Shown here piece by piece: positions 22,311-33,889 of a stretch of 64,000 nt of DNA (positions are counted from its first letter, which is position 1; every line of letters starts with the position of its first letter). The notes under the pieces were generated by a model, which was given only the letters and a program-made list of their open reading frames with translations, made no database searches and had not been told where the DNA came from. The position numbers and the translations under genes are program-made. The stretch comes from Tillus elongatus. Its lineage: Eukaryota > Arthropoda > Insecta > Coleoptera > Cleridae. The DNA is taken from positions 84,305,406-84,369,405 of the forward strand of contig OZ023267.1 in the NCBI GenBank assembly GCA_964006375.1. Reading direction: 5' to 3'.

Positions 22311-22511
22311 ATATATAATAATTTTATTTTGATTGTTTATCATTAGTGAAATCGATATTATACATATTATATAATCAATACAGTTAAGAAACATTAAAGT
22401 AAAACAATGTCAAGTAGGAAATAGCTCAAGCCCGACACGTAATTATTGACATTGAATTGATATCATCACTTGGCGTATTAAGAAACAAACACACCAGATT
22501 GAAATGTTATA

Positions 22512-22626
22512 TTCATTGATTGTTGTTGCCCTTACTTGGTGAAACTTGTCCATACTGCATACAGACTTGGAGAATACTTCCCTGGCTTCACAGTGAAGCC
22601 AGAGAAGTATTCTCCAAGTCTGTATG
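22512..22626 (+). mobile_element. Short foldback element, copy B
   Basis: A 115-bp insertion with a 10-bp target duplication AAATGTTATA (22502-22511 and 22627-22636). Its right part is a 34-bp inverted repeat around one central A (22558-22591 and 22593-22626, one mismatch). The homologous empty site is visible near 1231-1250. Confidence 0.8.
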
Positions 22627-22945
22627 AAATGTTATAGGTTGAAAATTTCCTTGTGAACTGCTGACAATGTTTATTTATTGTTGAGAATTAGTTAAGTAAA
22701 TCTAGATATATAAATTTTTGTAAATATGAAAAGAGGGACTTTGTGTATAATTATCGAAGGTTAAACATTGTTATAATATGGTTCTCTAGTTTCAGTTTAA
22801 ATTCAGTGCTTCCCAGCACCCAACGAAACGACTCCTCCGCTCCCACATTAATGTGCTAAAATATGAGCGAAACTAATATATATGTCCAGTAATAATCTTG
22901 ATATATATTTTTGTATATTAATATATATATTATAATATATTAATA

Positions 22946-23071
<126 letters not shown>

Positions 23072-23136
23072 GATGACATCCCCGCTGTAATCACATTTTA
23101 ATAACACCTCTTTATATACCTTTTCAGGATAACACC

Positions 23137-23410
23137 TTTCGCGAGTTAACTTTCTTGTTAACACACTTGAATTTTTAAAAGAATTTATTGATTATAGTTA
23201 CACACAATACTTATGAATAATAATAAAAATGACAAGTTGTTTACCCATCCATGAATAGCCTATTCTAATTGCGCTGCATTAATCCATTCGTCAGAGACCT
23301 TGGGTGTTGAATCGGGATTTGTAGTTCTTATATACAACGTATATAAGAGGTGGCCATCGTTATCCCCTCCATCCTTTAGAGTACGAAGCCTATGGTTCGT
23401 ACGAATAGTC
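23137..23410 (-). repeat. Env2-type LTR fragment at palindrome centre
   Basis: On the minus strand it begins TGACTATTCGTACGAACC and ends near GTTAACTCGCGAA; the same sequence follows Env2 at 60980-61455. Contains AATAAA-type and TATATAA-like motifs. The sequences next to both ends are inverted copies of one another instead of a direct target duplication. Confidence 0.6.
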
Positions 23411-23477
23411 AAGGTGTTATCCTGAAAAGGTATATAAAGAGGTGTTATTAAAATGTGATTACAGCGGGGATGTCATC

Positions 23478-23479
<2 letters not shown>

Positions 23480-23562
<83 letters not shown>
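23480..23562. repeat. (TA)n microsatellite
   Basis: About 80 bp of TA at the palindrome's inner right border, mirroring the tract at 22953. Confidence 0.97.
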
Positions 23563-23568
<6 letters not shown>

Positions 23569-23867
23569 TATATCAAGATTATTACTGGACATATATATTA
23601 GTTTCGCTCATATTTTAGCAGTATGGACAAGTTTCACCAAGTAAGGGCAACAACAATCAATGAATATAACATTTCAATCTGGTGTGTTTGTTTCTTAATA
23701 CGCCAAGTGATGATATCAATTCAATGTCAATAATTACGTGTCGTGCTTGAGCTATTTCCTACTTGACATTGTTTTACTTTAATGTTTCTTAACTGTATTG
23801 ATTATATAATATGTATAATATCGATTTCACTAATGATAAACAATCAAAATAAAATTATTATATATTT

Positions 23868-24046
23868 CTAACCATAGGTATGCGCATACAGTTGTTTCCA
23901 GATTGTGGACTTGACTTTCTGGTGATGGATTGGATACGTGGTTTTGTCTTCCCTCTGGTATATCTCATCTATTATGCGGTTGTGGTTGCTTTTCTTGCTC
24001 CTTAGCTGGGGAACACACATATAGATTCTTGGAGATTGGGATGCTG
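23868..24046 (-). pseudogene. Env1 C-terminal piece, copy 5
   Basis: Inverted copy of 22130-22310 (codons SQSPRIYMCVPQLRSKKS, REDKTTYPIHHQKVKS). The encoding frame also runs on into ATPase sequence, showing a direct join at 24047. Confidence 0.5.
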
Positions 24047-24240
24047 CGACGTATGTGTTTTCAAATTTTAAGCCGTTTGGACCAAACAACAAACTTAACA
24101 TAATATTTCTTAACCATAACCACTTGGACCACATATCAAACATCTAACTGAGGTTGGTAAAAGAAGGCAATATCTGATGTTTGGGTAATGATGATGTGGT
24201 AACAACATCATCTATGTTGTGACTGTTGGCGTTTGCATGT
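24047..24240 (-). pseudogene. Packaging-type ATPase N-terminal fragment, copy 2
   Basis: Contains the Walker-A region and the segment LSLLFGPNGLKFENTYV on the minus strand. Cut at 24047 by the Env1 join. Divergent from the PLA2 fragment at 24360. Confidence 0.5.
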
Positions 24241-24359
24241 TCTACAATACGCATCGTTAACTAAACTAAAACTTTGTACGAATGCTACATCCTATTTAAA
24301 TACGCAGATATATCATACCTCATTAACAGTATAAATGTTGGTGTGTGAAGGTGAAGGTC

Positions 24360-24480
24360 TTGCACACAGTAATCAAAAATTACCTTTGGACTGCACGTAC
24401 CTGGTTATCAGTTTTGTGGTCCAGACCCTAAATTTAAAGAACGTTTCACGAGTATCAAGGCATCAATACTCTAGATCGTG
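24360..24480 (+). pseudogene. PLA2 domain remnant, copy 2, ending in a hairpin
   Basis: Loop region decayed (the CGP loop now reads through TCCAGACCC). The frame ends at a 36-bp palindrome (24471-24506: CTAGATCGTGCTTG, 8-base loop, inverse) exactly where the codons for the catalytic His-Asp should be. Confidence 0.55.
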
Positions 24481-24612
24481 CTTGCCTCTGGACAAGCACG
24501 ATCTAGATGATTGATATTGTATAATTATGATGCATACCAAAACTATAATACTTATAATGTGGTCACTTATGTTTACAATTTTTAAATAAAAGACTTAAAC
24601 AGTAGTATGTGT

Positions 24613-24645
24613 GTTTCAGTCATTGCCACGCGCAATGACTGAAAC
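24613..24645. repeat. 13-bp palindrome GTTTCAGTCATTG
   Basis: Exact 13-bp arms around a 7-base loop. The related loci at 49150, 50545 and 10928 carry only one arm, so this is a local foldback. Confidence 0.9.
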
Positions 24646-24689
24646 AGCAGCTTGCTTTCAATGGCTCTACGTCGATAGAAATATTTCCA

Positions 24690-25340
24690 CCGTTATTAAA
24701 ACCTCACTTTGACTAATTGCTCGTGCTTGCAAATTTCACAGATATAACACTATACCAGACATAGAGCGTATGTGTAATAGTTTCACTACTTTTCTGCTGT
24801 GAGTGGTGATAAGAGTCGGCTAGAAATGATTATTCCTGATGGTTCGTATGAAATCAGTGATATCGAGAAATACATTGAGAATGAGCATTTCGTCTTATAG
24901 TAAGGATAAACATCAGTAGCGAACAACATCGACGTGGTAAAGCTGTTTCCACTAAAAGCCAACAACAACACTTTAAAATGTGAGATAACATGTCAGTATC
25001 ATATAGACTTTTCTACCGATGCTTCAATAGCCCCAATATTGGGTTTTTTTAAACAACGTATTACCACTGGTAAAGTTCATGTTTCTGATTTACCGGTGGA
25101 AATTGTGATAGTGTAATATTGTAGATGGCAAACCTACGCATACAGTATATGAGTTTACTCCTATGGTAGATCCAGGTGACGCCGTTGATATATAACCATA
25201 TAGTAAGGTTTTTATCCCACTTACTTTATTTCGCATATTGTCGATCAGAATTGAGTAGTTGTGACGTTTCAAGGTGAGGAGATCATTGTGATATTAGAAT
25301 TGAGACAGAGATCACCATATTATGTTGATTATAAATACCA
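24690..25340 (+). pseudogene. Second structural-type viral protein remnant, copy 1
   Basis: Frames encode MIIPDGSYEISDIEKYIENE, then 24934-25116 KANNNTLKCEITCQYHIDFS, SIAPILGFFKQRITTG and SDLPVEIVIV, and the tail VTFQGEEI-type end. Uncharacterised arthropod proteins with these blocks occur next to capsid-like genes of Polinton/adintovirus-type elements; a minor-capsid or penton-like role is a guess. At least four frame breaks. Same strand and immediately upstream of the capsid-like gene. Confidence 0.4.
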
Positions 25341-25359
25341 GCAATCAAGCCTCCCCAGC

Positions 25360-26115
25360 TTCAGTATATTCGGTTCCTGCATAAGACGATTCTATCTTGG
25401 GAGCACATGCAGTATCTAGATCAATTAGGTACCGATATTAAGCAGACTACATATATTCGCTGACCCTGTGCACGACGAGTCAATCAAAGGGAAAGAAATA
25501 CACACATAGGCTTCTCAAACCAGTTCGTTTGCCCATATGATACCTGTGATTCTGCAATCAACCAACAAGATACTTTTACGTTTGGTCTTCTGCTGTTCTA
25601 CTAATAATAGGCAGTAGGGAGACGAGTGGCACGATTGGAGATGTGAAAGTGACATCTAAAGCAGCAGCCCGATTATTGAACATGTGAGAAATCTTGGTAT
25701 AGTTACAACAATTCGAACACTTTTGGAAGGAAGCAGTGATGAAGCAAGAGCTCTAATTCAAGCCGGGTGAAGTCCTACTATATACAATACAATGCTGAAG
25801 GATGGCCGTTTTTGGTACTGCATACCTCCTTGCTACTTGTGTAATATTTTCAAATACAATAGAAGCGTGTTTTTGCGGTTAGTAACTAAAGCCCAGAGCG
25901 AAACAAATTGCTTTATTTTCATTAGAGCAGTCGACGCAGATAAAGCATTATAGTTACATTGATTACATGGCACTGCAGGTGAAACTTATCCACCTAAGCG
26001 AAGTTATCCAGAAACAATTATCGCAGTCGATTGCCCTAAATAAAAAGATCCTCGTACCATATAGAAAATGGGAAACGTATGAATTATCAAATCTGAATAA
26101 TTCAACATCCAAAAG
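25360..26115 (+). pseudogene. Capsid-like gene 5' region, copy 3
   Basis: Follows the second structural gene. The part up to about 25860 shows broken frames with no motif I can name. From about 25900 one frame reads HYMALQVKLIHLSEVI-type sequence and ILVPYRKWETYELSNLNNS, the capsid-like N-terminal block. It stops at a (TA)n tract. An inverted copy lies at 47661-48440. Confidence 0.4.
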
Positions 26116-26141
26116 TGACGAGAGAATAAAACGAGCGTGAA

Positions 26142-26143
<2 letters not shown>

Positions 26144-26234
<91 letters not shown>
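26144..26234. repeat. (TA)n microsatellite
   Basis: About 90 bp of TA truncating the capsid-like fragment. Confidence 0.97.
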
Positions 26235-26235
<1 letters not shown>

Positions 26236-26355
26236 CGGGATGTATGGCGCCCGTACAAAAGTGTATACGCAACGGTATCTTCTACGCCCGAGGGCGCAGA
26301 AGATCCCGTTATATAAAATATTTTATATAACAGAATCTTCTGCGCCCGTTAATCT
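26232..26355. repeat. Nested palindromes with GGGCGCAGAAGAT motif
   Basis: ATAACGGGAT...ATCCCGTTAT forms an ~80-bp element-like unit (26232-26311) holding the near-perfect hairpin ATCTTCTACGCCC / GGGCGCAGAAGAT (26279-26306). A second palindrome (GTTATATAAAATATTTTATA) and another CTTCTGCGCCCGTTA follow. Looks like termini of a small inverted-repeat element. Confidence 0.6.
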
Positions 26356-26359
26356 CGAT

Positions 26360-27130
26360 AATGCGTAATGACTTAATTTAACAGAAATAAATGGGAAGAT
26401 TTATAACTCCACCTTTGTTTTGTAAAATTTTGTGATTGAATAGCGCAGGTTTAAATTAAAATGTATGATAAAATCTGTGTAGGTACTGCATACAGTATAA
26501 TTTTGGTCATTAGTAAATTAGTGTGAGTATGAAATGTCAAATACAAAAAAAATGCCTCTGCTGTTACGAGAAAAAATGGAGCCTCATTATTGTTTGCTGT
26601 GTCCAAAACAGGTCGCCTCTGAATAGTCCATACAAGCGTAAATCATGAAAACAAGCCTGATGATAGGCCAAAAGCCGTAAAGTTTTGTGGCTAGTGTTAA
26701 TAATCGAAAAATAATTATTATGCAGCGGTATTTAAGGGTATAAAGCCTACTTTTCTTGTTCTTTGTCTTTCGACTAGAAATATTTGCATTAAAGACAGTA
26801 AATTATCGCAGCTATGTGGAAGTTATGATTTAATTGGCAGCACAATTTTTTTGCCATCCTTCGGTGTCCAGTAATTGCTTTGGCATATCACGTTTGTTCT
26901 TCCTAACTTTTCCTATCAAGGTTAGCTTCTATGGTACAATTTTTGTTTGAACCCTGAATGGATGTTGTCAGATAGATGACCTATTGTGCACGAATGGAAT
27001 ATTGTTATTCTCTATCTTCTCCAATGATATAAGGCTTAGCTAAGCACAAATAAAATATTTTTGCATCACATATAGTGACCAATTTCAGACCGCATACTTG
27101 TCTGACTTGTTGGGTATGCGTTCTTTGTTT
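26360..27130. other. No gene recognised; one decayed hammerhead-like motif
   Basis: AT-rich. At 26655-26695 the plus strand shows CTGATGATAGGC then AAAA, GCCGTAAAG, close to a hammerhead core but with GAAA changed to TAAA. Nothing else found. Confidence 0.4.
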
Positions 27131-27527
27131 GTTACGTTCTTCGGGGTCTTTTACTTGCTGATTAACTAAACACAGTTTTTCGAACCACTAATTTATTATA
27201 ACTGACTATTTTCCAATAATAAACACACCAACTAAAATATTTCTCTATTACCAAATGTCAATAGTTTACTTGTCGCCTTCTATTATTCCCCACAATCACT
27301 CCTTCACTTACCGACTGCTCCATCTGCGACTCGGTTATTTATACCGTCTATAGATAGTAGTTCTAGACCTTCCTACATGGTTCCATATCTGTGACTTATA
27401 GCGCCTTCTCGAAATATAATTCTAGAGTATTCACTATTAGCAACACACTCTGCAAGCTGTCTGTGGCCATAAAAGTAATATGCGCCATAGTGTTCATAAA
27501 CTAAGATCTCATAGAGACGGATGTGAC
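27131..27527 (-). repeat. LTR of an old Ty3/gypsy element
   Basis: On the minus strand a GGGGGCAG purine tract is followed by TGTCACATCC, a common LTR start in insect gypsy elements. A plausible end is GAACGTAACA near 27131. The end is not confirmed by a complete second copy; a diverged start copy is at 28190-28265. Confidence 0.5.
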
Positions 27528-27800
27528 ACTGCCCCCTTCTTACATTCGACCATCCCGGTGGAATTCTAGGATTTCTTGAATTGCGTAGGCCTGTGTATAA
27601 GGACCACATTCATCTGGCACTTAGGGCTATTCTGAATGCGATAGACAACGGCATTAATCTGTTTGACTAACTTGTACGGACCTTTCTATAATTTATGTAG
27701 TTTTGGTATCCGTTCCCTGCGTCGTACTGGATTTTAAAACCATACGCGTTCTCCTTCTTTAAAACCAGTCGAATTAGCTTATAGGAGCTCTCTTTAAGCG
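27528..27800 (-). pseudogene. Ty3/gypsy integrase C-terminal fragment
   Basis: The minus strand encodes FKEGERVWF, RRRERIPKLHK, KGPYKLVKQINAVVYRIQ and NVV, a GPY/F module of a gypsy integrase. A stop replaces one codon after VWF. It is directly upstream of the LTR, so this is the 3' end of an element whose rest is missing. Confidence 0.65.
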
Positions 27801-27859
27801 ACGCTGTTACGTTGCACCTGGTTCTTCCGCCCAATTGCCCTTCACTTGGTGTTTCTGCT

Positions 27860-28290
27860 TAAACAAAAATCTCTGCAGGCCCTATTCTTCGCGCCGAGAC
27901 AACTAATGTGTTCATTGCCCTTTTTATGTGTTAGCTTCACACTTCCATGGCCCATACAAGCTTCGTCTTGTATTTCTCCCATAAGTTATTTTCTAGTTGC
28001 TTCTGGCGATTGTCTGGATCGTGTTTTCCTCTCTCAGCTTTCTTCACTGGAATGACATTTTCAGTGCAGACGTTAATAGTGCTATTTTCTTTCACTGCGA
28101 TTTTCTACACTACCAAGTTACTGCCAGGCGACATTACTATTCGACTAGACTAGATGGATTGTAGAGCATTCGCTTTTACCAACACACTCTGCAACCTGCC
28201 TGTGACCATAAAAGTAATATGCTGCATAGAGTTCATAAACTTAATTCTCATAGAGGGGGGATGTGAAAATATATTAAAGAGCCATCTGCC
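27860..28290 (-). repeat. Diverged LTR-like fragment
   Basis: 28165-28265 repeats 27425-27530 (CACACTCTGCAA, CATAAAAGTAATATG, TCTCATAGAG) with ~15-20% differences. The rest of the interval shows no coding signal. Confidence 0.4.
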
Positions 28291-28299
28291 TCAGCAACG

Positions 28300-29200
28300 C
28301 AGCAAGGTTGTATGTACGGTTACGTATTCTCAAGGTGTATAACTTTGTCTGCAACATTCCTTAAAAATTTCCCAAAATTGTCTGATAGCCGCCAATGTGT
28401 GTTCTTTTATTTCGCTCTTCTCTGGTGCCTTCATCGTTAAATCTCAAACAGTTGATCAAAAACTCAAATCCATTTTTGGACATGGTTTTTATAAAGATGA
28501 GCGGTCCAAATTGGGTTGACTATATATGAGTTAGTGTAATATGAGCCTTTTCATAACATTACTTAGATATAGAAATCCGGATAATGCACACATTTCAACA
28601 TTATTTGTTGCACCAGTATAATGTTGCTTAGCTTTGTAACGAATCTTCCTACTTTTAATTTCAGAATTGGTGTATAATTATATTACAATTATATCCAAAA
28701 TATAAAAAACATTTTATATTTTTTACGTCCGTAAAATTTCGTGCAGCACCTTTTAGCTCAGGCAAATAAATATATCTTACAATTCTTGTGCTTCTGCGGT
28801 GGAACTTGTGCAGATATCATTTTTGTCAATTTTTTGGCATATACTGTTCTTTTACATACTGGGCGGTTTATAGATGGCACAGCTCAGCCAAATATACATT
28901 TACTGATTCTGGAGCAACTGCATCCAATTCGTTTTCTTCCATGCTTTCGTTTCATGAAAGACTCCATTCTCGCTTTCCACAATATCGTCTTTGTCATCAT
29001 TCTCAATTTCGTCTATAGATACTTACATATAAAATCGTCTAGTATTTTTGGGCTAGAATAATTGTAATAAAGTCACCGTTCACCAGACTACTTCTCAACA
29101 TAAATGCGAAAGATATGAAGAAGTTCGACAACCTGCCTATTTTAGCGACTGTGTAAAGTTAAATTTAGATGTAGAGACTAGAGCCAGAGAAGAGGCTTTA
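28300..29200. other. No supported gene
   Basis: AT-rich. The minus strand at 28780-29050 has broken frames with DEIENDDKDDIVESENG and WKKTNWMQLLQNQ that could be a remnant of a transposon-encoded protein, but I recognise no family. Confidence 0.4.
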
Positions 29201-29204
29201 CAAA

Positions 29205-29262
29205 TGTTGGTTTTTTTTTGTAACCGGTTTCGCTGCTTGACAGCATCATCAGACTGGAGAAA
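29205..29262 (-). ncRNA. Hammerhead ribozyme core, Penelope-associated type
   Basis: On the minus strand: CTGATGA (29246-29252), stem II GCTG/CAGC with a TCAA(G) loop, then GAAAC (29227-29231) followed by CGGTTAC. The CUGAUGA and GAAA core boxes are complete. A stem I partner is not convincing, so activity is uncertain. It lies at one end of the Penelope-like fragment. Confidence 0.6.
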
Positions 29263-29624
29263 ATTGTTATTTAGTTAGATGTGTTCCTAACAACGTCTTT
29301 AAAATGTCCATGTGATATATGTCAATATTTAATATGAAAGTATTATTATTAACTTATAACAGTAATAACCATAACAACAATTGTAATAATAAAACAAATA
29401 ATTAACAATAACCGCAATAAAGCAGGTTCTATATAACGAAAATATCCACACAGATCAAACTAATACGACGTATTTTGTGTTATATATTTATTTACAAAGA
29501 AGAGTTTCTATTTCACTCTAGACCGGAGACAGAGCAATATAAAACTTCACCCTACCAATCGCTGTGCAGACTAGTTCAAGGCACAGTGATTTTGGAATGG
29601 GTGGAGTAAGACTAGGGGTATGCA

Positions 29625-29706
29625 CAATCAACCAAGGGTTGCGGTGCTATCGGGGCGGCAAGGCCGCGGACGAGCCCTGAGGGAACAAAAAAAAAAAAAA
29701 AAAAAA
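29625..29706 (+). repeat. GC-rich segment with ~20-base A tail
   Basis: CTATCGGGGCGGCAAGGCCG and GGACGAGCCCTGAGGGAAC followed by a run of A (29688-29706) in AT-rich DNA. The composition and tail suggest a retroposed 3' end. I could not name the family. Confidence 0.4.
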
Positions 29707-29843
29707 GAGAATGGAATCCATCAAATCGGTTTACTCATTTAAAACAAAGTAGTTATTGTCGCAGATGTACCTTTTTACTTACACAGATAACAAAGTCAAG
29801 TTTGTGCTTGTCATTAAAAAATGTAATGGCTCTATGCGGTTAT

Positions 29844-30029
29844 TTACTGTGGGACTATGCAAATCTCGATAATATGTTTTTCAAATGTAGATTTGCCAGC
29901 GTAGTTATTTCTAAGTGCAGACATATGTTCTGTGTATCTTGTATTGAAGCTTCTGGAAGTTTCGCCGATATAGATTGCATTACAATGTGTAGAAGCTAAT
30001 TTATAAATTTCAGATTTTTTCAAACGTGT
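29844..30029 (-). pseudogene. Penelope-like element GIY-YIG endonuclease fragment
   Basis: A 61-codon minus-strand frame reads NAIYIGETSRSFNTRYTEHM and STFEKHII: the GIY-YIG nicking domain with its Tyr pair and the Arg of the R-x3-H-type region. Penelope-like elements carry this domain after their RT. No RT is present. Flanked by hammerhead motifs at 29205 and 30385, as expected for such elements. Confidence 0.75.
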
Positions 30030-30384
30030 CTATGTGATGTATATGTCAATATGTTAGGAAACATAATTTTTCTTTAACATTATATAGGAGGCCACGTGTG
30101 GTGTTGTAAGATTTAAAAGCTACCTTTTTATTTATACTGGCGTTTAAAATTTTAAAATATTTCCAAAATGAGTGATCGAAACATATTTATTATGTTTTTT
30201 GTCTCTAATCATGTACTGTTCAGCTACTTTCATGTTATTAACACAAATATTGACATACACCACATAGACATTTTAAAGACGGCATCTGTCATTCAGTGTA
30301 TTTGCTTTTTGATCAAAACGCCATAACATAGCAACGAGTTTTTATTTATAGTTGTCAGACATACGTATAGGTAAATTCAATTTT

Positions 30385-30430
30385 CATCTGTGTGATGATG
30401 CTGTCAAGCAACGAAACCGGTAACGAGGAA
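30385..30430 (+). ncRNA. Decayed hammerhead-type motif
   Basis: TGATGATGCTGTCAAGCAAC then GAAACCGG: near-copy of 29205-29262 in the opposite orientation. The first core base C is replaced by G, so it is unlikely to be active. Confidence 0.5.
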
Positions 30431-32250
30431 GAAAACCAACATTTGTCAAGCCAGAAAAGAAGTTTCTGCATCTGAATTTAGTATGGGATGGTTTCACCTA
30501 TAAGGGGAACAACAATTAACGCATTTAAATTTTCTTTAGTCAACGACGTCGCCATGTTTTTGTTAAACGGTTAAATCCTTCGATTTGACATTAGTTCCGA
30601 CATTGTGAAATAGTATAATTTTCCCATACGAGAAGCAACATAACCACAGATATAGCCTATTCATTATATTATGTATGAAAATATAATTCAATAAATAATT
30701 TTTGCGTTTTTTTTTTCTGTGGTAAAAAGCAGATACGTTGGTATCTATTATTTGACCTCTTAGCTCAAAATAATGGCTTTTGGTTCAGAAAATTCAATAA
30801 AAATTTAATAGATTTTTTGGTCGTTGAACTTAAATTAACTGTTCGTTGGTTTATGTAATTTAATTAATTTCGTTAATCAAGCAAAATCTCTCAACACTGT
30901 AGCCTCCTGAAGCAGCAAACAAAAAGATCATGACCATAACGCAATGTTTTATAACGTTAGCAACTTGAAATTTGATGCATTAGTATAGTCTCTATAAATC
31001 ATAAACGTATACACCAAAATTCTTTAAAGTACCTTAACTATTTTCGAAGATACAAAGAACTTCCTCAAAAAATTGAATTTTTCGTTGAAAAACTGGTTCG
31101 TTAGAGCTACTTAACCTTTTAGAAAGAAAGGTGTATCCAGATTTTATCAAAATCGGGTAGTTATTTTTTCTATATCACTGGACCGATGCATCTAATATGT
31201 TATCATTATTTTTATTTATTCATAAGTATTTTATTATACGAGTATTTTATGTCTATATAAATAGGCCTTAAGATTTGCACAATATTTTGGCATGATTTTG
31301 TCAGCTTACAAAAACAAAACAGACAAAAACTGTAATAAGTGACGATCGAAATGCGGTCTATAGGCCCCAAGTAACATAAAATATATGGTAATTATAGCTT
31401 ATAAAATATTACAATCATTACTTCACTAGAAGTGTGTAAGCTATTAATTTTTGTTTTAAAGTGTTTACCATGTTGTAGAAAGAAATAAAATAAAAAGTTC
31501 TAAACAAATTGAGGTTTGCCTTAACAGCAAAGTTTGGTTTTTATAAATTATGAACCGGTAATTATAATCACACTCTATTTGAGGGACTTTATCCCATATA
31601 TGCGCCCCGTTTAGAATATGCCTACAAATTGAAGTTTAAATGCATTGTTCGAAATCGTACCATTTTTATAACAAACATCCTTTGTAAAAAAGATCTGAGC
31701 AACTATGATTACTAATAAATACATGTCAATGATTTTTATGACTTATTTTACCTAATATTTAGAAATTGCTATATGTGACAACAGATTACAACTGTAAAGT
31801 TACTGAAGCAAACAAAGGAAGCAGGTAGTATTTATTTAGGTCATAAATATGGGTACCCTGAGCATCTTTTCAAATAAACTAACAATGCATTTCTAAGAAT
31901 ACCAACTTAACTAGTTGGTAAATATAACATTCTGGTGGCAAAAATGCGATATGGTAGGGAATTTTCATAAAGATTTAAAAAAAAATCATACACATTTAAA
32001 ATTTTACCAGCATCAATTAAGCAGATAAAAGGCATATAAATATTTGATATAATTTATAAAGAAAGGTATCTGATATCTTTTAGGTCCTATAAAATATGTG
32101 TCATACATTTGCACCATCCTTAAAAAAGGAAATGAAATAGAAAAATAAATTAGAAACGTTAATAGAGGTACTTATGAGTTAAACGGCAATCCCCTTACTG
32201 AGATCGCTCACATCATTTACAGAGAGAATTATTATAAGTGCAATATAATT
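30431..32250. other. No supported feature
   Basis: AT-rich sequence with short open frames only. Nothing recognised on either strand. Confidence 0.6.
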
Positions 32251-32253
32251 TTC

Positions 32254-32880
32254 CGATCTAAGGATCGTTTCACTAACAAAGTGAGCGTCATCAGAGTGAT
32301 GCATAAACAGTTTATTCATTTATCTGATGACGCTGACTTTATTAGCGAAACGATCGTCATATCTAAATAATGTATAGTCGTAAAGTGGGTTCCCAAATTG
32401 TACTTGTAAGTGCTCATCACAGGTTCTCATCTTTACTCAAGGAGAAATTTTTTTTATATTTGTCTTCAACATTTAGGTATATAACAGTCTAAAGTTAACT
32501 GTGTCTATAATTACAAAATATAAATTTTGTGAAAATGTCTGGCTTTTGTAAACCTAGCTCCTGTGTTAATAAATTTAGAGATAAGCATATCGTATTATAT
32601 ACTGTTTCAGTATCTGTGGCTAATGGATCTAACGTTTCGAAGCCAAACAAAAATAACAACAAACAACAAACTGTCTCAGTAGATTTGAAAATGGAAAACA
32701 ATAACTGAATGTTAAATAAACATAAATCTTATCTTGTATGTATTTTTAACTCAGTGAAGATTGGAACCTGTGATGAGCACTGATAAGTAAACTTGTAGAA
32801 CCCAAATCACCATAACACATTTTTTTAAAAAGCTGACGATCGTTTCACCAACCAAGTCAGCGTCATTAGAGGATGAAAAA
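32254..32880. mobile_element. Ribozyme-bearing inverted-repeat element
   Basis: Two ~55-bp inverted repeats (32386-32440 and 32747-32808, both holding GTGCTCATCACAGGTT) enclose ~300 bp without a gene. Hammerhead-type motifs lie just outside at 32254-32305 (minus), 32315-32375 (plus) and 32832-32876 (minus). The arrangement suggests a non-autonomous Penelope-like unit or two inverted copies. Confidence 0.5.
32315..32375 (+). ncRNA. Hammerhead ribozyme with intact core
   Basis: CTGATGA (32324-32330), stem II CGCT/AGCG, GAAA (32347-32350), a two-pair stem III in CGATCG, and the cleavage triplet GTC (32356-32358). Stem I forms from TATTTAT upstream and ATA plus TAAATA downstream with an internal loop. 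The very short stem III is typical of Penelope hammerheads. The neighbour at 32254-32305 has GATCCTT instead of GATCGTC; the one at 32832-32876 has CTAATGA. Confidence 0.75.
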
Positions 32881-33639
32881 TTCTAGAATTAATTTTCTCC
32901 AGGTAAACTTATATGTATTTTTTAACCAGAAGATTTTCTTTGCAATTTTTTTTCATAAGTAATCAAATAAATAAAGATATAAAGGAAGAAGTTTTTTTCA
33001 TACTCTAGTATTTATTCATGTAAATATTCTAATTGATTACAATGTTATACATAATCAGCAATATCAATAAAAAATTTAAATCAGAAAAATCGCATGTGTT
33101 CACTCCATAATCGCTTAACCTATTTATTTTCAAAGATTTTTGCGGCCCTTTTATGGCTGTTTGGGAAGAGGTGTCAAACCGGTCACCTACTAAAAACTGA
33201 CCGTATCTGACGTTGTTTAACGCCAACTAAGTAACGTCGGCATATGGGTATCCCAATTGCGCCTCCGAAGCTGTCCAGTTATTATGTAAACCATAGATAA
33301 TCAATACCTAGATGCAGACTCAAAATAATGATTCCCACAATAGTGGAAAATAGCGTCCTGCCTAGCAAGTCACATTTTTCAAATGAGCTAGATGTCATAA
33401 ATAATGTTACATTAAAACGAAAATTTTGACACTGTTAAACAAAATAATATAATAAAATGATCAATTTTTTTTGCAAGTTTTTTTTAATATTCATAATAGT
33501 AATATACCTAATAGTCATATTGATGGAGGCTATTTTTACAATACAACATTTTACAAATAACTCCAACTATTTTAAAGAATTTAATCTGCTTAGTTGACTT
33601 ATATGGTATAGTGGAGTTTAGTTGGAATCAAATAAAATA
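32881..33639. other. No supported feature
   Basis: AT-rich; no motif or repeat noticed. Confidence 0.55.
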
Positions 33640-33840
33640 GTTAGTTGCATAAAAACCAATTCTAGCAAACCTTCTATTTTAGTATTTTAGTTGAATTTCA
33701 TCATTATTGAAGTATAAGTGTTTGTATAAATGATGCAACTCTTCATAATTGTAGGCTTTATCAGGTTTAAGCATCAAGTGATTCTTACGAATGTTTTCAG
33801 CAAGTTTTGTGTTGTGCTGTACTGAAATAATATATTTTTG
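33640..33840 (-). pseudogene. DRLRLL paralogue (type b) N-terminal fragment, copy 2
   Basis: Inverted copy of 45360-45500 lacking the foldback insertion. Divergent from the capsid-like fragment at 34085. Confidence 0.4.
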
Positions 33841-33889
33841 TTACCGTGCTAAGAGAGATTAACTGTTTGGCGTTTTAAGGTATATTAGC

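Noticed and set aside
28741..29061. 106-codon hydrophobic plus-strand frame
   Set aside because: No family recognised, biased composition, and the opposite strand shows more protein-like but broken segments. Not called as a gene.
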